DNA of 64,000 nt from Caulifigura coniformis (GTDB lineage Bacteria; Planctomycetota; Planctomycetia; Planctomycetales; Planctomycetaceae). Made by a program: the position numbers and the translations under genes. Positions 34,456 through 42,727 of the stretch are shown here, piece by piece; position 1 is the first letter of the stretch, and every line of letters starts with the position of its first letter. The notes under the pieces were generated by a model, which did no database searches, was not told the origin of the DNA, and saw only the letters and a program-made list of their open reading frames with translations. Location: NCBI RefSeq assembly GCF_007745175.1, contig NZ_CP036271.1, forward strand, positions 5,468,314 through 5,532,313, in the 5' to 3' direction.

Positions 34456-36105
34456 ATGCCCGCTGAAACTCCCGCTCGACGCGTCGGCCCGTTCCAGCTC
34501 GAGGAAAAACTCGGGGTCGGCGGAATGGGCGTCGTCTACAAGGCGACCTACCTCAAAACGGGGCAGAAAGTCGCGCTCAAGATGCTCGCTCCGGACCTCA
34601 CGGCCGACCCGAAGGTCGCCAAGCGGTTCGAGCGGGAAATGGAGATCCTGCAGAAGCTGAAGCATCCCAACATCATTCGCTACTACGGCGGGAGTACGAC
34701 CGGCAACCAGCGCTGGTATGCGATGGAACTGATCGCCGGCGGCTCGATGGATCGGATCATCAAAGAGAAGGGAAAGATCGCCTGGGAGGACGTCATCGAC
34801 TATGGCATCCAGATCGCGATGGCCCTCGAGCATTCCCACGCGGCCGGAATCATTCACCGCGATCTCAAGCCGGCCAACCTGCTGCTGGCGCCGAACAACA
34901 CCGTCAAACTGACCGACTTCGGCATCGCCCGCGACACTGATGCCACGGCGCTCACGCAGGCCGGAAAAACCGTCGGGACGATGGCCTACATGGCGCCCGA
35001 GCAGATCACCGGCAAACAGCCGGTGTCGCGAAAGACCGACCTGTATTCGCTGGGTTGCGTGCTGTTCGAAATGCTGACCGGCAAGACGCCGTTCGAGGCG
35101 CCGACGCAGCCGGAGGTGATGTTCAAGCATCTCGAGGCCGAACCGCCTTCCGTGCGCGAGCTCGCCTGGCAGACTCCCGTGTGGCTTGAAGAGCTGATTG
35201 AAGAGCTCCTCGCGAAAGACCCGAACGACCGCCCGTTCGACGCCCTGGCAGTGCAGGTCAAGCTGCAGGAGGTGAAGAAGAAGGTCGCCGACAAGAAGAC
35301 CGTCGTCGGCGAAACGAAGGGGGCGGCTGCCGGCGTAACGATGCACGGGGACGCCGTCGTCACCAAGGCTCACACGAAGAAGAAAAAAAAGAAGAAGGAA
35401 GTCACGCCGGTCTATGAGCGTGGCTGGTTCCTGGCGCTGACTTTCCTGGTCGTCGTCGGCGGGGCGGCTGGCTGGTATCTGCTCAAACGCTACAAGCCCG
35501 AAGATCAGCGTTTCGCGGAAGTGCAGCAGGCGGTTCAGAGCGGAGAGATCGACGACCTGCTGAATGCCGAGAGTCTCATTGAAAGAATGCATGCCGATTT
35601 TCCCGAAGGGAAACACAAGGACGCAGTTCAGAGGATGCTGGACGATATTTCCGCAATCCGGGCCGAGAGAAACCTCAATCTTCGGCTGAATCTCGGGAAG
35701 GACCCTGAGACCGAGGGAGAGAGGTTGTGGGTCAACGCGAAGCAGTTTGAGAAAGCGGGGGACCGTGTCATCGCGCTGGAGAAATATCGCGCGATGGAAA
35801 AGCTGCTGAGCAAAGATGCCGGCGAGCGTCCCTTCCGAAGCCTCGCCCGTCGTCAGGCCGAGAAAATCGAAGCGGAAATCGGCGGCAAGGGCGATCGGAC
35901 CGCGTTCATCAATCAGTGGCTCGTCGATGCCGACACCGCGTTTCGCAAAGGGAACCGGGCCGAAGCTCAGAAGATCTGGAAAAGCATCTACGATCTGTAC
36001 GGGAGCATGCCCGAGTTCCATGCCCAGGTGCAGCAGGCAGATGCTCGCCTCGCGCGCCCCGAATCGGCCCTGGCGCCGCCTGCTCCGCCCGCCGGCACAC
36101 GATGA
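34456..36105 (+). CDS. Membrane-anchored serine/threonine protein kinase
   Basis: A 549-residue eukaryotic-like (Hanks-type) kinase. The catalytic domain (about 13-270) has the glycine loop LGVGGMGVVYKA, Lys42 in VALKML, HRDLKPAN with Asp136, DFG at 154-156 and MAPEQ. A basic linker (AHTKKKKKKKEVTP) precedes one membrane helix at about 323-343; the C-terminal part outside is helical and TPR-like (GDRVIALEKYRAMEKLL, KGNRAEAQKIWKSIYDLYGS). Such kinases sense envelope signals; planctomycetes have many. Its stop codon overlaps the start of the amidotransferase gene (ATGA at 36102-36105), a sign of translational coupling. Confidence 0.94.
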   Translation: MPAETPARRVGPFQLEEKLGVGGMGVVYKATYLKTGQKVALKMLAPDLTADPKVAKRFEREMEILQKLKHPNIIRYYGGSTTGNQRWYAMELIAGGSMDRIIKEKGKIAWEDVIDYGIQIAMALEHSHAAGIIHRDLKPANLLLAPNNTVKLTDFGIARDTDATALTQAGKTVGTMAYMAPEQITGKQPVSRKTDLYSLGCVLFEMLTGKTPFEAPTQPEVMFKHLEAEPPSVRELAWQTPVWLEELIEELLAKDPNDRPFDALAVQVKLQEVKKKVADKKTVVGETKGAAAGVTMHGDAVVTKAHTKKKKKKKEVTPVYERGWFLALTFLVVVGGAAGWYLLKRYKPEDQRFAEVQQAVQSGEIDDLLNAESLIERMHADFPEGKHKDAVQRMLDDISAIRAERNLNLRLNLGKDPETEGERLWVNAKQFEKAGDRVIALEKYRAMEKLLSKDAGERPFRSLARRQAEKIEAEIGGKGDRTAFINQWLVDADTAFRKGNRAEAQKIWKSIYDLYGSMPEFHAQVQQADARLARPESALAPPAPPAGTR

Positions 36106-36785
36106 TTCTCCTCATCGACAACTACGACAGCTTCGTTTTCAACCTGGCACGGTACGTCGAAGAACTTGGCGTTGAGACGCAGGTCGTTCGCAACGACGCC
36201 ATCACCGTCGAAGCGATCGAGCGACTGCAACCGCAGGCGATCATTCTCTCGCCCGGACCCTGCGGGCCGCGCGATTCCGGGGTCTGCCTCGACGTCGTCG
36301 CGCAGCTTGGACCTTCCATTCCGATCCTCGGAGTCTGCCTGGGCCACCAGGCGATCGCATACGCCCTCGGCGGCCGCGTCGTGGAATCGGGCCAACCGGT
36401 TCACGGCCATTCGTCGCTGGTCCGGCACACGGGCGAGGGACTCTTTGCCGGGCTTCCCAGTCCGCTGCAGGTGGGACGTTATCACTCACTCGTCGCCGAG
36501 CCTGATTCGCTTCCCGCCGATCTGGAAGTGACTGCCCGGACGGAAGACGGCGTGGTGATGGCCATTCGGCATCGCAAGTGGCCGTTGTCGGCCGTTCAGT
36601 TCCACCCCGAGTCTGTCCTGACGGTTGGCGGCCACACGATGCTTGCCAATTTCCTGACCGGGGCCGGGTGCGCCGTCGACATCTGCCCCCCGGGCGATCT
36701 CCCGCCGGGGCAGTCGCCGCCCGATTTCTATGCCCTCCCGGTCGAGTGGCCCTCGGCTGTGGTCTCGCTTGCTGACCGCTCCTAG
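36102..36785 (+). CDS. Anthranilate/aminodeoxychorismate synthase, glutamine amidotransferase subunit
   Basis: A 227-residue class I glutamine amidotransferase that supplies ammonia for anthranilate (tryptophan) or aminodeoxychorismate (folate). Visible are LLIDNYDSFVFNLARYVEEL, SPGPCGPRDSGVCLDVV, the nucleophile Cys79 in ILGVCLGHQAIAYALGG and the His-Glu pair in AVQFHPESVLT. The C-terminal 30 residues (PGDLPPGQSPPDFYALP) are extra. TrpG and PabA cannot be told apart by eye; no trpE/pabB gene adjoins. Start ATG 36102 overlaps the kinase stop by 4 nt, an unusual partner for this enzyme. Confidence 0.93.
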   Translation: MILLIDNYDSFVFNLARYVEELGVETQVVRNDAITVEAIERLQPQAIILSPGPCGPRDSGVCLDVVAQLGPSIPILGVCLGHQAIAYALGGRVVESGQPVHGHSSLVRHTGEGLFAGLPSPLQVGRYHSLVAEPDSLPADLEVTARTEDGVVMAIRHRKWPLSAVQFHPESVLTVGGHTMLANFLTGAGCAVDICPPGDLPPGQSPPDFYALPVEWPSAVVSLADRS

Positions 36786-36887
36786 CCGGTGAACTCTGGC
36801 ACCGGCAGAATCTGCGCGTCGCTCCGCGCCCCGAATCTCTGCGCAATCTGCATCGTTAGAACAGGCGAACCCTGAGCGCCTCGGAAG

Positions 36888-36980
36888 TCGCTGAACTCCC
36901 GCAATTCAGCGAGCAAACCGCGCCGATAGCTTCGTTGAAACACTGCCCGGTCCGGTCGGAGTTTCAGCCTGCGGGCTGAA
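36888..36980 (+). repeat. Two hairpins in a gene-free gap
   Basis: TCGCTGAA/TTCAGCGA (36888-36895 with 36905-36912) and TTCAGCC/GGCTGAA (36963-36969 with 36974-36980). They lie between the amidotransferase (ends 36785) and the thioredoxin/YHS gene (starts 37066). The second is of the same style as the hairpin at 26887-26900, so a REP-like element is possible; no T run follows. Confidence 0.4.
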
Positions 36981-37065
36981 CCGAATCTCGGAGGGGCGCG
37001 TTTGTCACCCCCCCACTGAACCACCCCGTTCGTCAGCATTCGCTGCCGGGAGAGGATTTCCCGCC

Positions 37066-37920
37066 ATGCTTAGCCGCTCGTCATTCGCTTTCGCCCTGAT
37101 CGCGGTTGTGTCAGCGTGCTGTTCGGCCCAGGCGGATGAGTGGCTGACGGATCTCGAAAAAGCCAAACAGCTCGCCCGCGAACAGGATCGTGCCATTCTC
37201 GTTCACTTCTATGCCGACTGGTGCGGCCCCTGCAAAAACATGGAGCGCAACGTGCTCCACACCTCCGCAGTGCAGCAGGCCCTCGGGAAGGATGTGATCG
37301 GCGTTCTCGTGAACGTCAGCGAGCATCCGCAGCTTGGCGACCGGTTCGGCGTCGAAAAGTTCCCGACCGACATCTTCATCGAGCCTTCCGGCAAGCACAT
37401 CGTGAAGTCGGAAGGTCAGAAGACCGTCAAGGAATTCACGGACTCGATCGCCCGGGCCAGCGCTCGCTACAACGCCACCGTCGCGACGCGCACTCCCAAG
37501 GCGACCTCTCCGGCTGTTCAGCCGAGCGCCGGTGTCGTCTCGCCGTCCACGGCCGAGCCGATGCTTCTGGGGTACTGCCCGGTGACGCTGTCAAACCGCC
37601 GCAAGTGGGAGAAGGGCGTTCCGCAGTACGCGGCGACGTTCCAGGGCCAGACCTACCACATGGCCACGGAAGAATCCTTCAAGGACTTCCAGCAGAATCC
37701 GGGACGCTACGCCCCGCAGTTCCTCGGGTGTGACCCGGTCCTCGTCGCCAAGACGGACCGCGCTGTGCTCGGCAGCACCCGCTTCGCGGCCTTCTACGAC
37801 GACGTGCTGTACCTGTTCAGCTCGGATGACACCCGCAAGCAGTTCAAGAGCGATCCGGACAAGTTCATCCGTGAGAAGGTCGTGCTCGACCTCGACCAGA
37901 TCGAAACGGTCACAAAGTAA
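37066..37920 (+). CDS. Exported thioredoxin-YHS domain protein
   Basis: A 284-residue protein with a signal peptide (FAFALIAVVSACCSAQA, residues about 7-24). Residues about 40-140 form a thioredoxin fold (ILVHFYADWCGPCKNMERNV with CGPC; GVEKFPTDIFIEPSGK with cis-Pro). The C-terminal half has two YHS-like segments, MLLGYCPVTLSNRRKW and FLGCDPVLVAKTDRAV, each with a Cys-x-Pro motif and followed by aromatic-rich stretches (FQGQTYHMATEESFKDF, FYDDVLYLFSSDD). YHS domains often bind metal or copper, so this may be a metal-handling disulfide protein in the envelope. AGAGGA lies ahead of ATG 37066; a terminator follows (37942-37979). Confidence 0.88.
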   Translation: MLSRSSFAFALIAVVSACCSAQADEWLTDLEKAKQLAREQDRAILVHFYADWCGPCKNMERNVLHTSAVQQALGKDVIGVLVNVSEHPQLGDRFGVEKFPTDIFIEPSGKHIVKSEGQKTVKEFTDSIARASARYNATVATRTPKATSPAVQPSAGVVSPSTAEPMLLGYCPVTLSNRRKWEKGVPQYAATFQGQTYHMATEESFKDFQQNPGRYAPQFLGCDPVLVAKTDRAVLGSTRFAAFYDDVLYLFSSDDTRKQFKSDPDKFIREKVVLDLDQIETVTK

Positions 37921-37941
37921 CGACGACTGTCGCAGAAACAA

Positions 37942-37979
37942 GAAAGCCCGCCGATTGCATCGGCGGGCTTTTTCTCTTT
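37942..37979 (+). terminator. Intrinsic terminator after the thioredoxin-YHS gene
   Basis: Stem AAAGCCCGCCGAT/ATCGGCGGGCTTT (37943-37955 with 37959-37971, loop TGC), followed by TTCTCTTT. It may also serve the convergent LOG-family gene ending at 37998, since an A-rich stretch lies on its left. Confidence 0.85.
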
Positions 37980-37997
37980 CCAGTCGAGGCGAAGCCC

Positions 37998-39074
37998 TCA
38001 CGGGTTGGGAGCCACGTTCTCAACGGCCAGTTCTGCGTTGATGACGTCCACCATCTGACGCAGCCGGCCGTAGTCGCGGCGGTTGAAGATGAATGCCAGT
38101 CGCGGCAGTTCGGCCAGATGGTCGTCATCCGATTCGTAGGCGTGGGCCGTGACCCGCTCAATCTGTCCGCTCGCGACGATGTCAGCGAACTCGGTGTTAA
38201 GCCGATCAAGCAACGCGTCATCCGGAGCCCGGTGCAGACGCAGGTACAGCTTTTCGCGGATGAACCGCATGCTGTTGTAGACGGAGTAGAAGCCCAGCAC
38301 TTCGTCGACGGCTTCCTCCGTGCTGTTGACCACCTTGAACAGCGAAAGATCGGCTGGCGAGATCCACTTCTGGTCGAGAAGTTGCTTCTTGATGAACGAC
38401 AGCCAGTCGGCCCAGTAGCTGCTTCCGGGGTAATCGATGCACACGATCGGCATCAGGTCGCGTTTGCCGGTCTGGATGAGCGTCATCGTCTCCCAGGCCT
38501 CGTCCTGCGTGCCGAAGCCGCCGGCAAACAGCGCGATGGCATGCACTTCTTTGACGAACATCAGCTTGCGCGTGAAGAAGTATTTGAAATGCACGAGTTT
38601 GGGATCATCGGTGATGATCGGGTTCGAGCTCTGCTCGAAGGGCAGCATGATGTTGAGGCCCATCGACATCGCCCGTCCGGCGCCGACATGAGCGCCTTCC
38701 ATGATGCCTCCGCCCGCCCCCGTCACGACGTACCAGCCGACCTCCGCCATACGCCGGCCGAACTCCACCGCTTCCTGGTAGGCCGGGTGATCAGGCTTCG
38801 TCCTTGCCGAGCCGAACACGGTGATCTTCCGCTTGCGGCGGTAGGGGGTGAACACCTTGAACGCGTAGCGCAACTCCTTGAGCGCCCTCGCGATGATCTT
38901 GACGTCGCCCCGCGTCGCATGGTCGCGCGCGAGCTTGTCGGCCGTTTCCTTGATCTCCTCAATCAGATTCGACGTTGGCTGAGGGTCCGGCTGGTGTTCC
39001 GTCGGAAGTGGATTTTCCTCGGAAACGTCCGGCCTTGCCTCATGGGACTTCGCGTTGAACCTCCGATTGCTCAT
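37998..39074 (-). CDS. LOG family (TIGR00730-type) protein
   Basis: A 358-residue protein. The Rossmann-like LOG core has [40 protein letters not shown], and [20 protein letters not shown], the latter replacing the usual PGGxGTxxE by [12 protein letters not shown] proteins cleave nucleoside monophosphates (cytokinin riboside-5'-phosphate phosphoribohydrolases in plants and some bacteria); older records call them lysine decarboxylases. An N-terminal extension of about 60 residues and a C-terminal region of about 100 residues ([20 protein letters not shown] onward) are larger than in the minimal family, matching the long subgroup. Substrate unknown. Confidence 0.88.
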   Translation of the reverse strand: MSNRRFNAKSHEARPDVSEENPLPTEHQPDPQPTSNLIEEIKETADKLARDHATRGDVKIIARALKELRYAFKVFTPYRRKRKITVFGSARTKPDHPAYQEAVEFGRRMAEVGWYVVTGAGGGIMEGAHVGAGRAMSMGLNIMLPFEQSSNPIITDDPKLVHFKYFFTRKLMFVKEVHAIALFAGGFGTQDEAWETMTLIQTGKRDLMPIVCIDYPGSSYWADWLSFIKKQLLDQKWISPADLSLFKVVNSTEEAVDEVLGFYSVYNSMRFIREKLYLRLHRAPDDALLDRLNTEFADIVASGQIERVTAHAYESDDDHLAELPRLAFIFNRRDYGRLRQMVDVINAELAVENVAPNP

Positions 39075-39371
39075 TCTGTGATCTCTCCTGGTCAGTCGGG
39101 AGGGATCTCCCGCGAACGCGCTGGCCGGTGTGCCGATTCCGATCCGACCATCCCGGTGCTGTCCACCGGAACGATCGGGGAGGGGAATTATCGCGGGATC
39201 GTGGTCGAACGCCAGTTCGGTTTCTCAATCACGGTTTGAGGATTCGCCAGACTCAAGACGATCCCTCCTGCCTGTGAACTCCCTCTTCCCGGCGGCTGTC
39301 CACTGGTTTACCGTTCCATTCGCCTGGCCGCGCGGGAATTGTCTCGATGCGGGGCAGGCAGCGGAGTCTCC

Positions 39372-40586
39372 ATGCGGCTTTCACTCGGTCGGGTCATCGG
39401 GATTCTTGGGGCGATCGCATTGCTCGGTGGCGTCGTCTACGGCTTTATGCCGCGCCCGATCGACGTCGACTTCGGCGATGTCGCCTTTGGACCGCTTCTG
39501 GTGTCCGTGAGTGAAGACGGGAAGACCCGGATCAAGGAAAAATACATCGTCTCCATGCCATTCCCCGGCCGCATCGACCGCGTCCTGCTCGACCCGGGCG
39601 ACGAAGTCACAGCCGGCGAGTCGACTCTGATCACAATCCAGCCCAGCGAGCCGGACCCCCTGAACGAACGGCTGGAGTTGGAAGCGGAGGCCCGATTGCA
39701 GGCCTCCGAGGCGGCGCTGAAACGGGCGAAAGCCACCGCCGAGAAGGCCGCGGCCGAGAAGGAATGGGCCGACACGAACTTCGAGCGGATCCGCAAGCTG
39801 CATGATCAGAACGCGGCCACGATCGAACGCCGGGTCGACGCCGAACTGCTGCAGAGAAGCCGGGCCAAGGATGCCGAGGCGGCGCAGTTCGCGGTCGAGA
39901 TTGCGGAATTCGAGGTCGCGATGGCGCAGGCCGCGCTGGTACGAGCCAAGCCACGGCAGGGGAGGTCCACCGAAGACTGGATGTACCAGGTGGCGTCGCC
40001 CGTTTCGGGAAAGGTTCTGCGGGTCTTCCAGGAAAGTGCCGCCACGCTGGCCACCGGGACGCCGGTCATCGAGATCGGCGATCCGGCCGACCTGGAAATG
40101 GAGATCGACGTTCTTTCGCAGGATGCCGTGCAGATTCGGCCGGGCGCGAAGGTCTACGTGGAGCACTGGGGCGGCGACAAAGTGCTCATCGGCACGGTTC
40201 GCCTGGTCGAGCCCGGCGGATTCACAAAGATCTCGGCGCTCGGGGTTGAGGAACAGCGGGTGAACGTGATTGCCGACTTCAGCGTTCCCGTGTCGGAACG
40301 GGTGACGCTGGGAGACGCGTACCGGGTCGATGCGCGGATCGCCCTGTGGGAATCGGACCGCGTGCTGCAGGTCCCGTCGAGCGCACTCTTCCGGTTCGGT
40401 GAGGAGTGGTGCGTCTTCGTGGTCGACAAGAGTGCACGGGCCCGCCGGCAGGTTGTCCAGATCGGCCATCGGAATGCCCAGGGGGCTGAGATCCTTGGGG
40501 GCCTTTCGGAAGGAAATCGGGTCATCCTGCATCCCGGCGATAATCTCAAGGATGGCGTGCTCGTCTCTGAACGTCCGCGCCCGTGA
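39372..40586 (+). CDS. HlyD/RND-type membrane-fusion (adaptor) protein
   Basis: A 404-residue periplasmic adaptor. There is one N-terminal membrane anchor (RVIGILGAIALLGGVVYGFM), a barrel-sandwich half motif MPFPGRIDRVLLDPGDEVTA, a long coiled-coil hairpin (about 85-195, LEAEARLQASEAALKRAKAT) and the second half SPVSGKVLRVFQESAATLAT, then a beta-barrel (EMEIDVLSQDAVQIRPGAKV) and membrane-proximal domain. ATG 39372 has GGAG at 39363-39366. These proteins link inner-membrane pumps to the outer membrane, but no pump or TolC gene is next to it; the gene downstream is convergent (its stop at 40588, 1 nt away). Confidence 0.9.
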   Translation: MRLSLGRVIGILGAIALLGGVVYGFMPRPIDVDFGDVAFGPLLVSVSEDGKTRIKEKYIVSMPFPGRIDRVLLDPGDEVTAGESTLITIQPSEPDPLNERLELEAEARLQASEAALKRAKATAEKAAAEKEWADTNFERIRKLHDQNAATIERRVDAELLQRSRAKDAEAAQFAVEIAEFEVAMAQAALVRAKPRQGRSTEDWMYQVASPVSGKVLRVFQESAATLATGTPVIEIGDPADLEMEIDVLSQDAVQIRPGAKVYVEHWGGDKVLIGTVRLVEPGGFTKISALGVEEQRVNVIADFSVPVSERVTLGDAYRVDARIALWESDRVLQVPSSALFRFGEEWCVFVVDKSARARRQVVQIGHRNAQGAEILGGLSEGNRVILHPGDNLKDGVLVSERPRP

Positions 40587-40587
40587 A

Positions 40588-41910
40588 TCAGGCGTGCGGC
40601 GTTGTTCCCGCCTGCAGCGCTTCTTCCAGCTGCGCGACGACGGCCGGATCGAGTGCGTGGTCGAGCAGGCTCTGGTTGCGGTCGATTCCGGCCGGTGACA
40701 CATCGGCGTACTGGTGCAGGTAGAGGTCCCACAGACGACGGTTCCGGACGATCTGGCTGCCTTCTTTCCAGGCCGCCTGCGTGAGGCCGATGCTGCCGTC
40801 CCGCCCGCTGGCCAGGATTCCTTCACGAATGGATGACCGCAGCGCCCGCCGGAGCCGTCTGGCAGACCAGGTCCGCAGCGGCTTGATCTTCTGGACGGGG
40901 ACGACTGCCCGGATCACCGACGCGGACGACTGCGGAATGCTCGAATCCCGCTCCACCGTCTCGTAAAGCGACCTCAGCAGATCGATCCGGTCGGCCCGAC
41001 GCTGATCCTGATAGTGCACCAGCGATCTCCAGATCACGCCCCGCTCGCGCCCGAGCGCCAGGCTCAGGATGAAGATCGCTCCGCCACAAAGGACGATCAT
41101 TGGACCGGCCGGGAGCTTGGGGACGGCGGCGCTGGCGATCACTCCTGACGCGGCCGAGATCGCTCCGATCGCTCCCGCCAGCAGCGCCATCATGCGAATG
41201 TCGTTTGTCCAGAACCGGGCGGCGGCCGGAGGAGTGACGAGAATCGCCGTCACGAGCAGGAGTCCGACTGTCTGCATTCCGACCACGCAGACCGCCGTTG
41301 CCAGCAGGGTGAGCCCAATGTCCAGCGGTCGCGTCGGCAGGCCGCGGGTGGCGGCGTAGTCTTCGTCGAAACACAGGAGGGTGAACTCTTTGAAGAGCAT
41401 CCCTGTGACGAGCACGATGACCAGCGATGAGACCGTGAAGATCCAGACGTCCTGGCTCACGATCGCGGCCGTCTGGCCGTTGAGGAAATCTTTCAGGCCG
41501 GCCGAGCTGCCCGAAGCGAGCCGCTGCACGACGGAGAGCAGGGCAACGCCTGCCCCGTAAAAGACGCTGAGAATGACAGCCAGCGCCGTGTCGTTATCCA
41601 CGCGGGTGAACATGCGGATCAATGAAACCGACTGAGCCCCGAGCAGGCCGGCGCACGTGGCGCCGAGGAGCAGTACGGGAAGGTTCTTTCCTCCGCCGGG
41701 CGACATCCGCTCGATCACCAGGAAGGCGACCGCGATTCCGGGCAGGGCACAGTGACCGACGACGTCGCCGATCAGGGCCTTCCGCCGCAGGAGCAGGAAC
41801 GTTCCGATGACTCCCGCCGCCAGCCCCAGCAATGAGGCTCCCAGCAACACGACTCGCGTGTTGTAACTCGCGAAGCTGAGCGCACCGACGGTCAGGCCGA
41901 GGCCGTTCAT
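40588..41910 (-). CDS. Mn/Zn/Fe ABC transporter permease with DtxR-like C-terminal domain
   Basis: A 440-residue protein. Residues 1-300 form an ABC-3 family permease with about eight helices (VVLLGASLLGLAAGVIGTFL, MQTVGLLLVTAILVTPPAAA, and the coupling motif LIGDVVGHCALPGIAVAFL). The cytoplasmic tail (about 300-440) resembles the wing and dimerisation part of DtxR/MntR repressors: SIGLTQAAWKEGSQIVRNRR, LWDLYLHQYADVSPAGIDRN and QSLLDHALDPAVVAQLEEAL. Of the MntR metal ligands only one His is clearly kept. It might gate transport by intracellular metal. It overlaps the ATPase stop/start by 4 nt (ATGA at 41907-41910), so it is the last gene of an SBP-ATPase-permease operon. Confidence 0.9.
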   Translation of the reverse strand: MNGLGLTVGALSFASYNTRVVLLGASLLGLAAGVIGTFLLLRRKALIGDVVGHCALPGIAVAFLVIERMSPGGGKNLPVLLLGATCAGLLGAQSVSLIRMFTRVDNDTALAVILSVFYGAGVALLSVVQRLASGSSAGLKDFLNGQTAAIVSQDVWIFTVSSLVIVLVTGMLFKEFTLLCFDEDYAATRGLPTRPLDIGLTLLATAVCVVGMQTVGLLLVTAILVTPPAAARFWTNDIRMMALLAGAIGAISAASGVIASAAVPKLPAGPMIVLCGGAIFILSLALGRERGVIWRSLVHYQDQRRADRIDLLRSLYETVERDSSIPQSSASVIRAVVPVQKIKPLRTWSARRLRRALRSSIREGILASGRDGSIGLTQAAWKEGSQIVRNRRLWDLYLHQYADVSPAGIDRNQSLLDHALDPAVVAQLEEALQAGTTPHA

Positions 41911-42713
41911 CGCCGCTGCTCCGCCATCTTCTGGCTGACCTGATCGACCAGCGAGAGCTTGCCGCCGTAAGTCCGCCGGAGGTTTTCGGCCGTCAGCGTG
42001 GTCTCCACGGGGCCGGCGGCGATCAGCCGCATGTTCATCATCATCACGTCGTCGAAGTATTCCGAGACTGTTTGCAGGTCGTGATGCACGACGATGACGG
42101 TCTGGCCCGCGGTTCGCAGCTCCCGGAGCACGCCGATGATCGCCTGCTCGGTGGCCGCATCGACGCCCGCGAAGGGCTCATCCATCAGGTACAGTTCGGC
42201 CCCCTGGGCCAACGCGCGGGCGAGGAAAACTCGTTGTTGCTGGCCTCCGGAGAGTTGGCTGATCTGCCGCCGGGCGAATTCGTGCATCCCGACCCGCTCG
42301 AGCGCGACGAGCGCCTGCTGGCGGTATTTCCGCGTCACCGGGCGGAACCAGCCAATCTGCCGATACAGCCCCATCGCCACGACATCGAGCGCGCTGACGG
42401 GGAAATCCCAGTCGACCGTCGTGCGCTGGGGGACGTAGGCCACCCGATGGCGGACGCGCCGATACGGTTTGCCGAAGAACAGCACTTCCCCGGAAATGCG
42501 TGGGACGAGATTGAGCGCCGCCTTGATGAGCGTGCTCTTGCCGGCCCCGTTGGGGCCGACGATCGCGATCAGCCGGCCCGGCGCGGCCTGGTAGTCGACA
42601 TCCCAGACGACCGGCCTGCGCTGATAGGCGACGGTCAGATCGTGAATCGACAGTGGAACGCCCGGCTCGGTCGCTGGTGGCGATACGGAACGTTGTGAAG
42701 GATCGGTCGACAT
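41907..42713 (-). CDS. Mn/Zn/Fe ABC transporter ATP-binding protein
   Basis: A 268-residue ABC ATPase of the MntA/ZnuC/TroB type that drives uptake of divalent metal. It shows Walker A GPNGAGKST (53-61), the Q-loop in VAYVPQRTTVDWDFPV, the LSGGQQQRVFLARALA signature, Walker B ELYLMDEPFAG and the switch His in VIVVHHDLQTV. Its C-terminal segment (NLRRTYGGKLSLVDQV) is that of manganese/zinc importers. It sits 14 nt after the solute-binding protein and overlaps the permease by 4 nt, so all three components are one operon. Confidence 0.95.
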   Translation of the reverse strand: MSTDPSQRSVSPPATEPGVPLSIHDLTVAYQRRPVVWDVDYQAAPGRLIAIVGPNGAGKSTLIKAALNLVPRISGEVLFFGKPYRRVRHRVAYVPQRTTVDWDFPVSALDVVAMGLYRQIGWFRPVTRKYRQQALVALERVGMHEFARRQISQLSGGQQQRVFLARALAQGAELYLMDEPFAGVDAATEQAIIGVLRELRTAGQTVIVVHHDLQTVSEYFDDVMMMNMRLIAAGPVETTLTAENLRRTYGGKLSLVDQVSQKMAEQRR

Positions 42714-42727
42714 ACAGGGAACTGATC

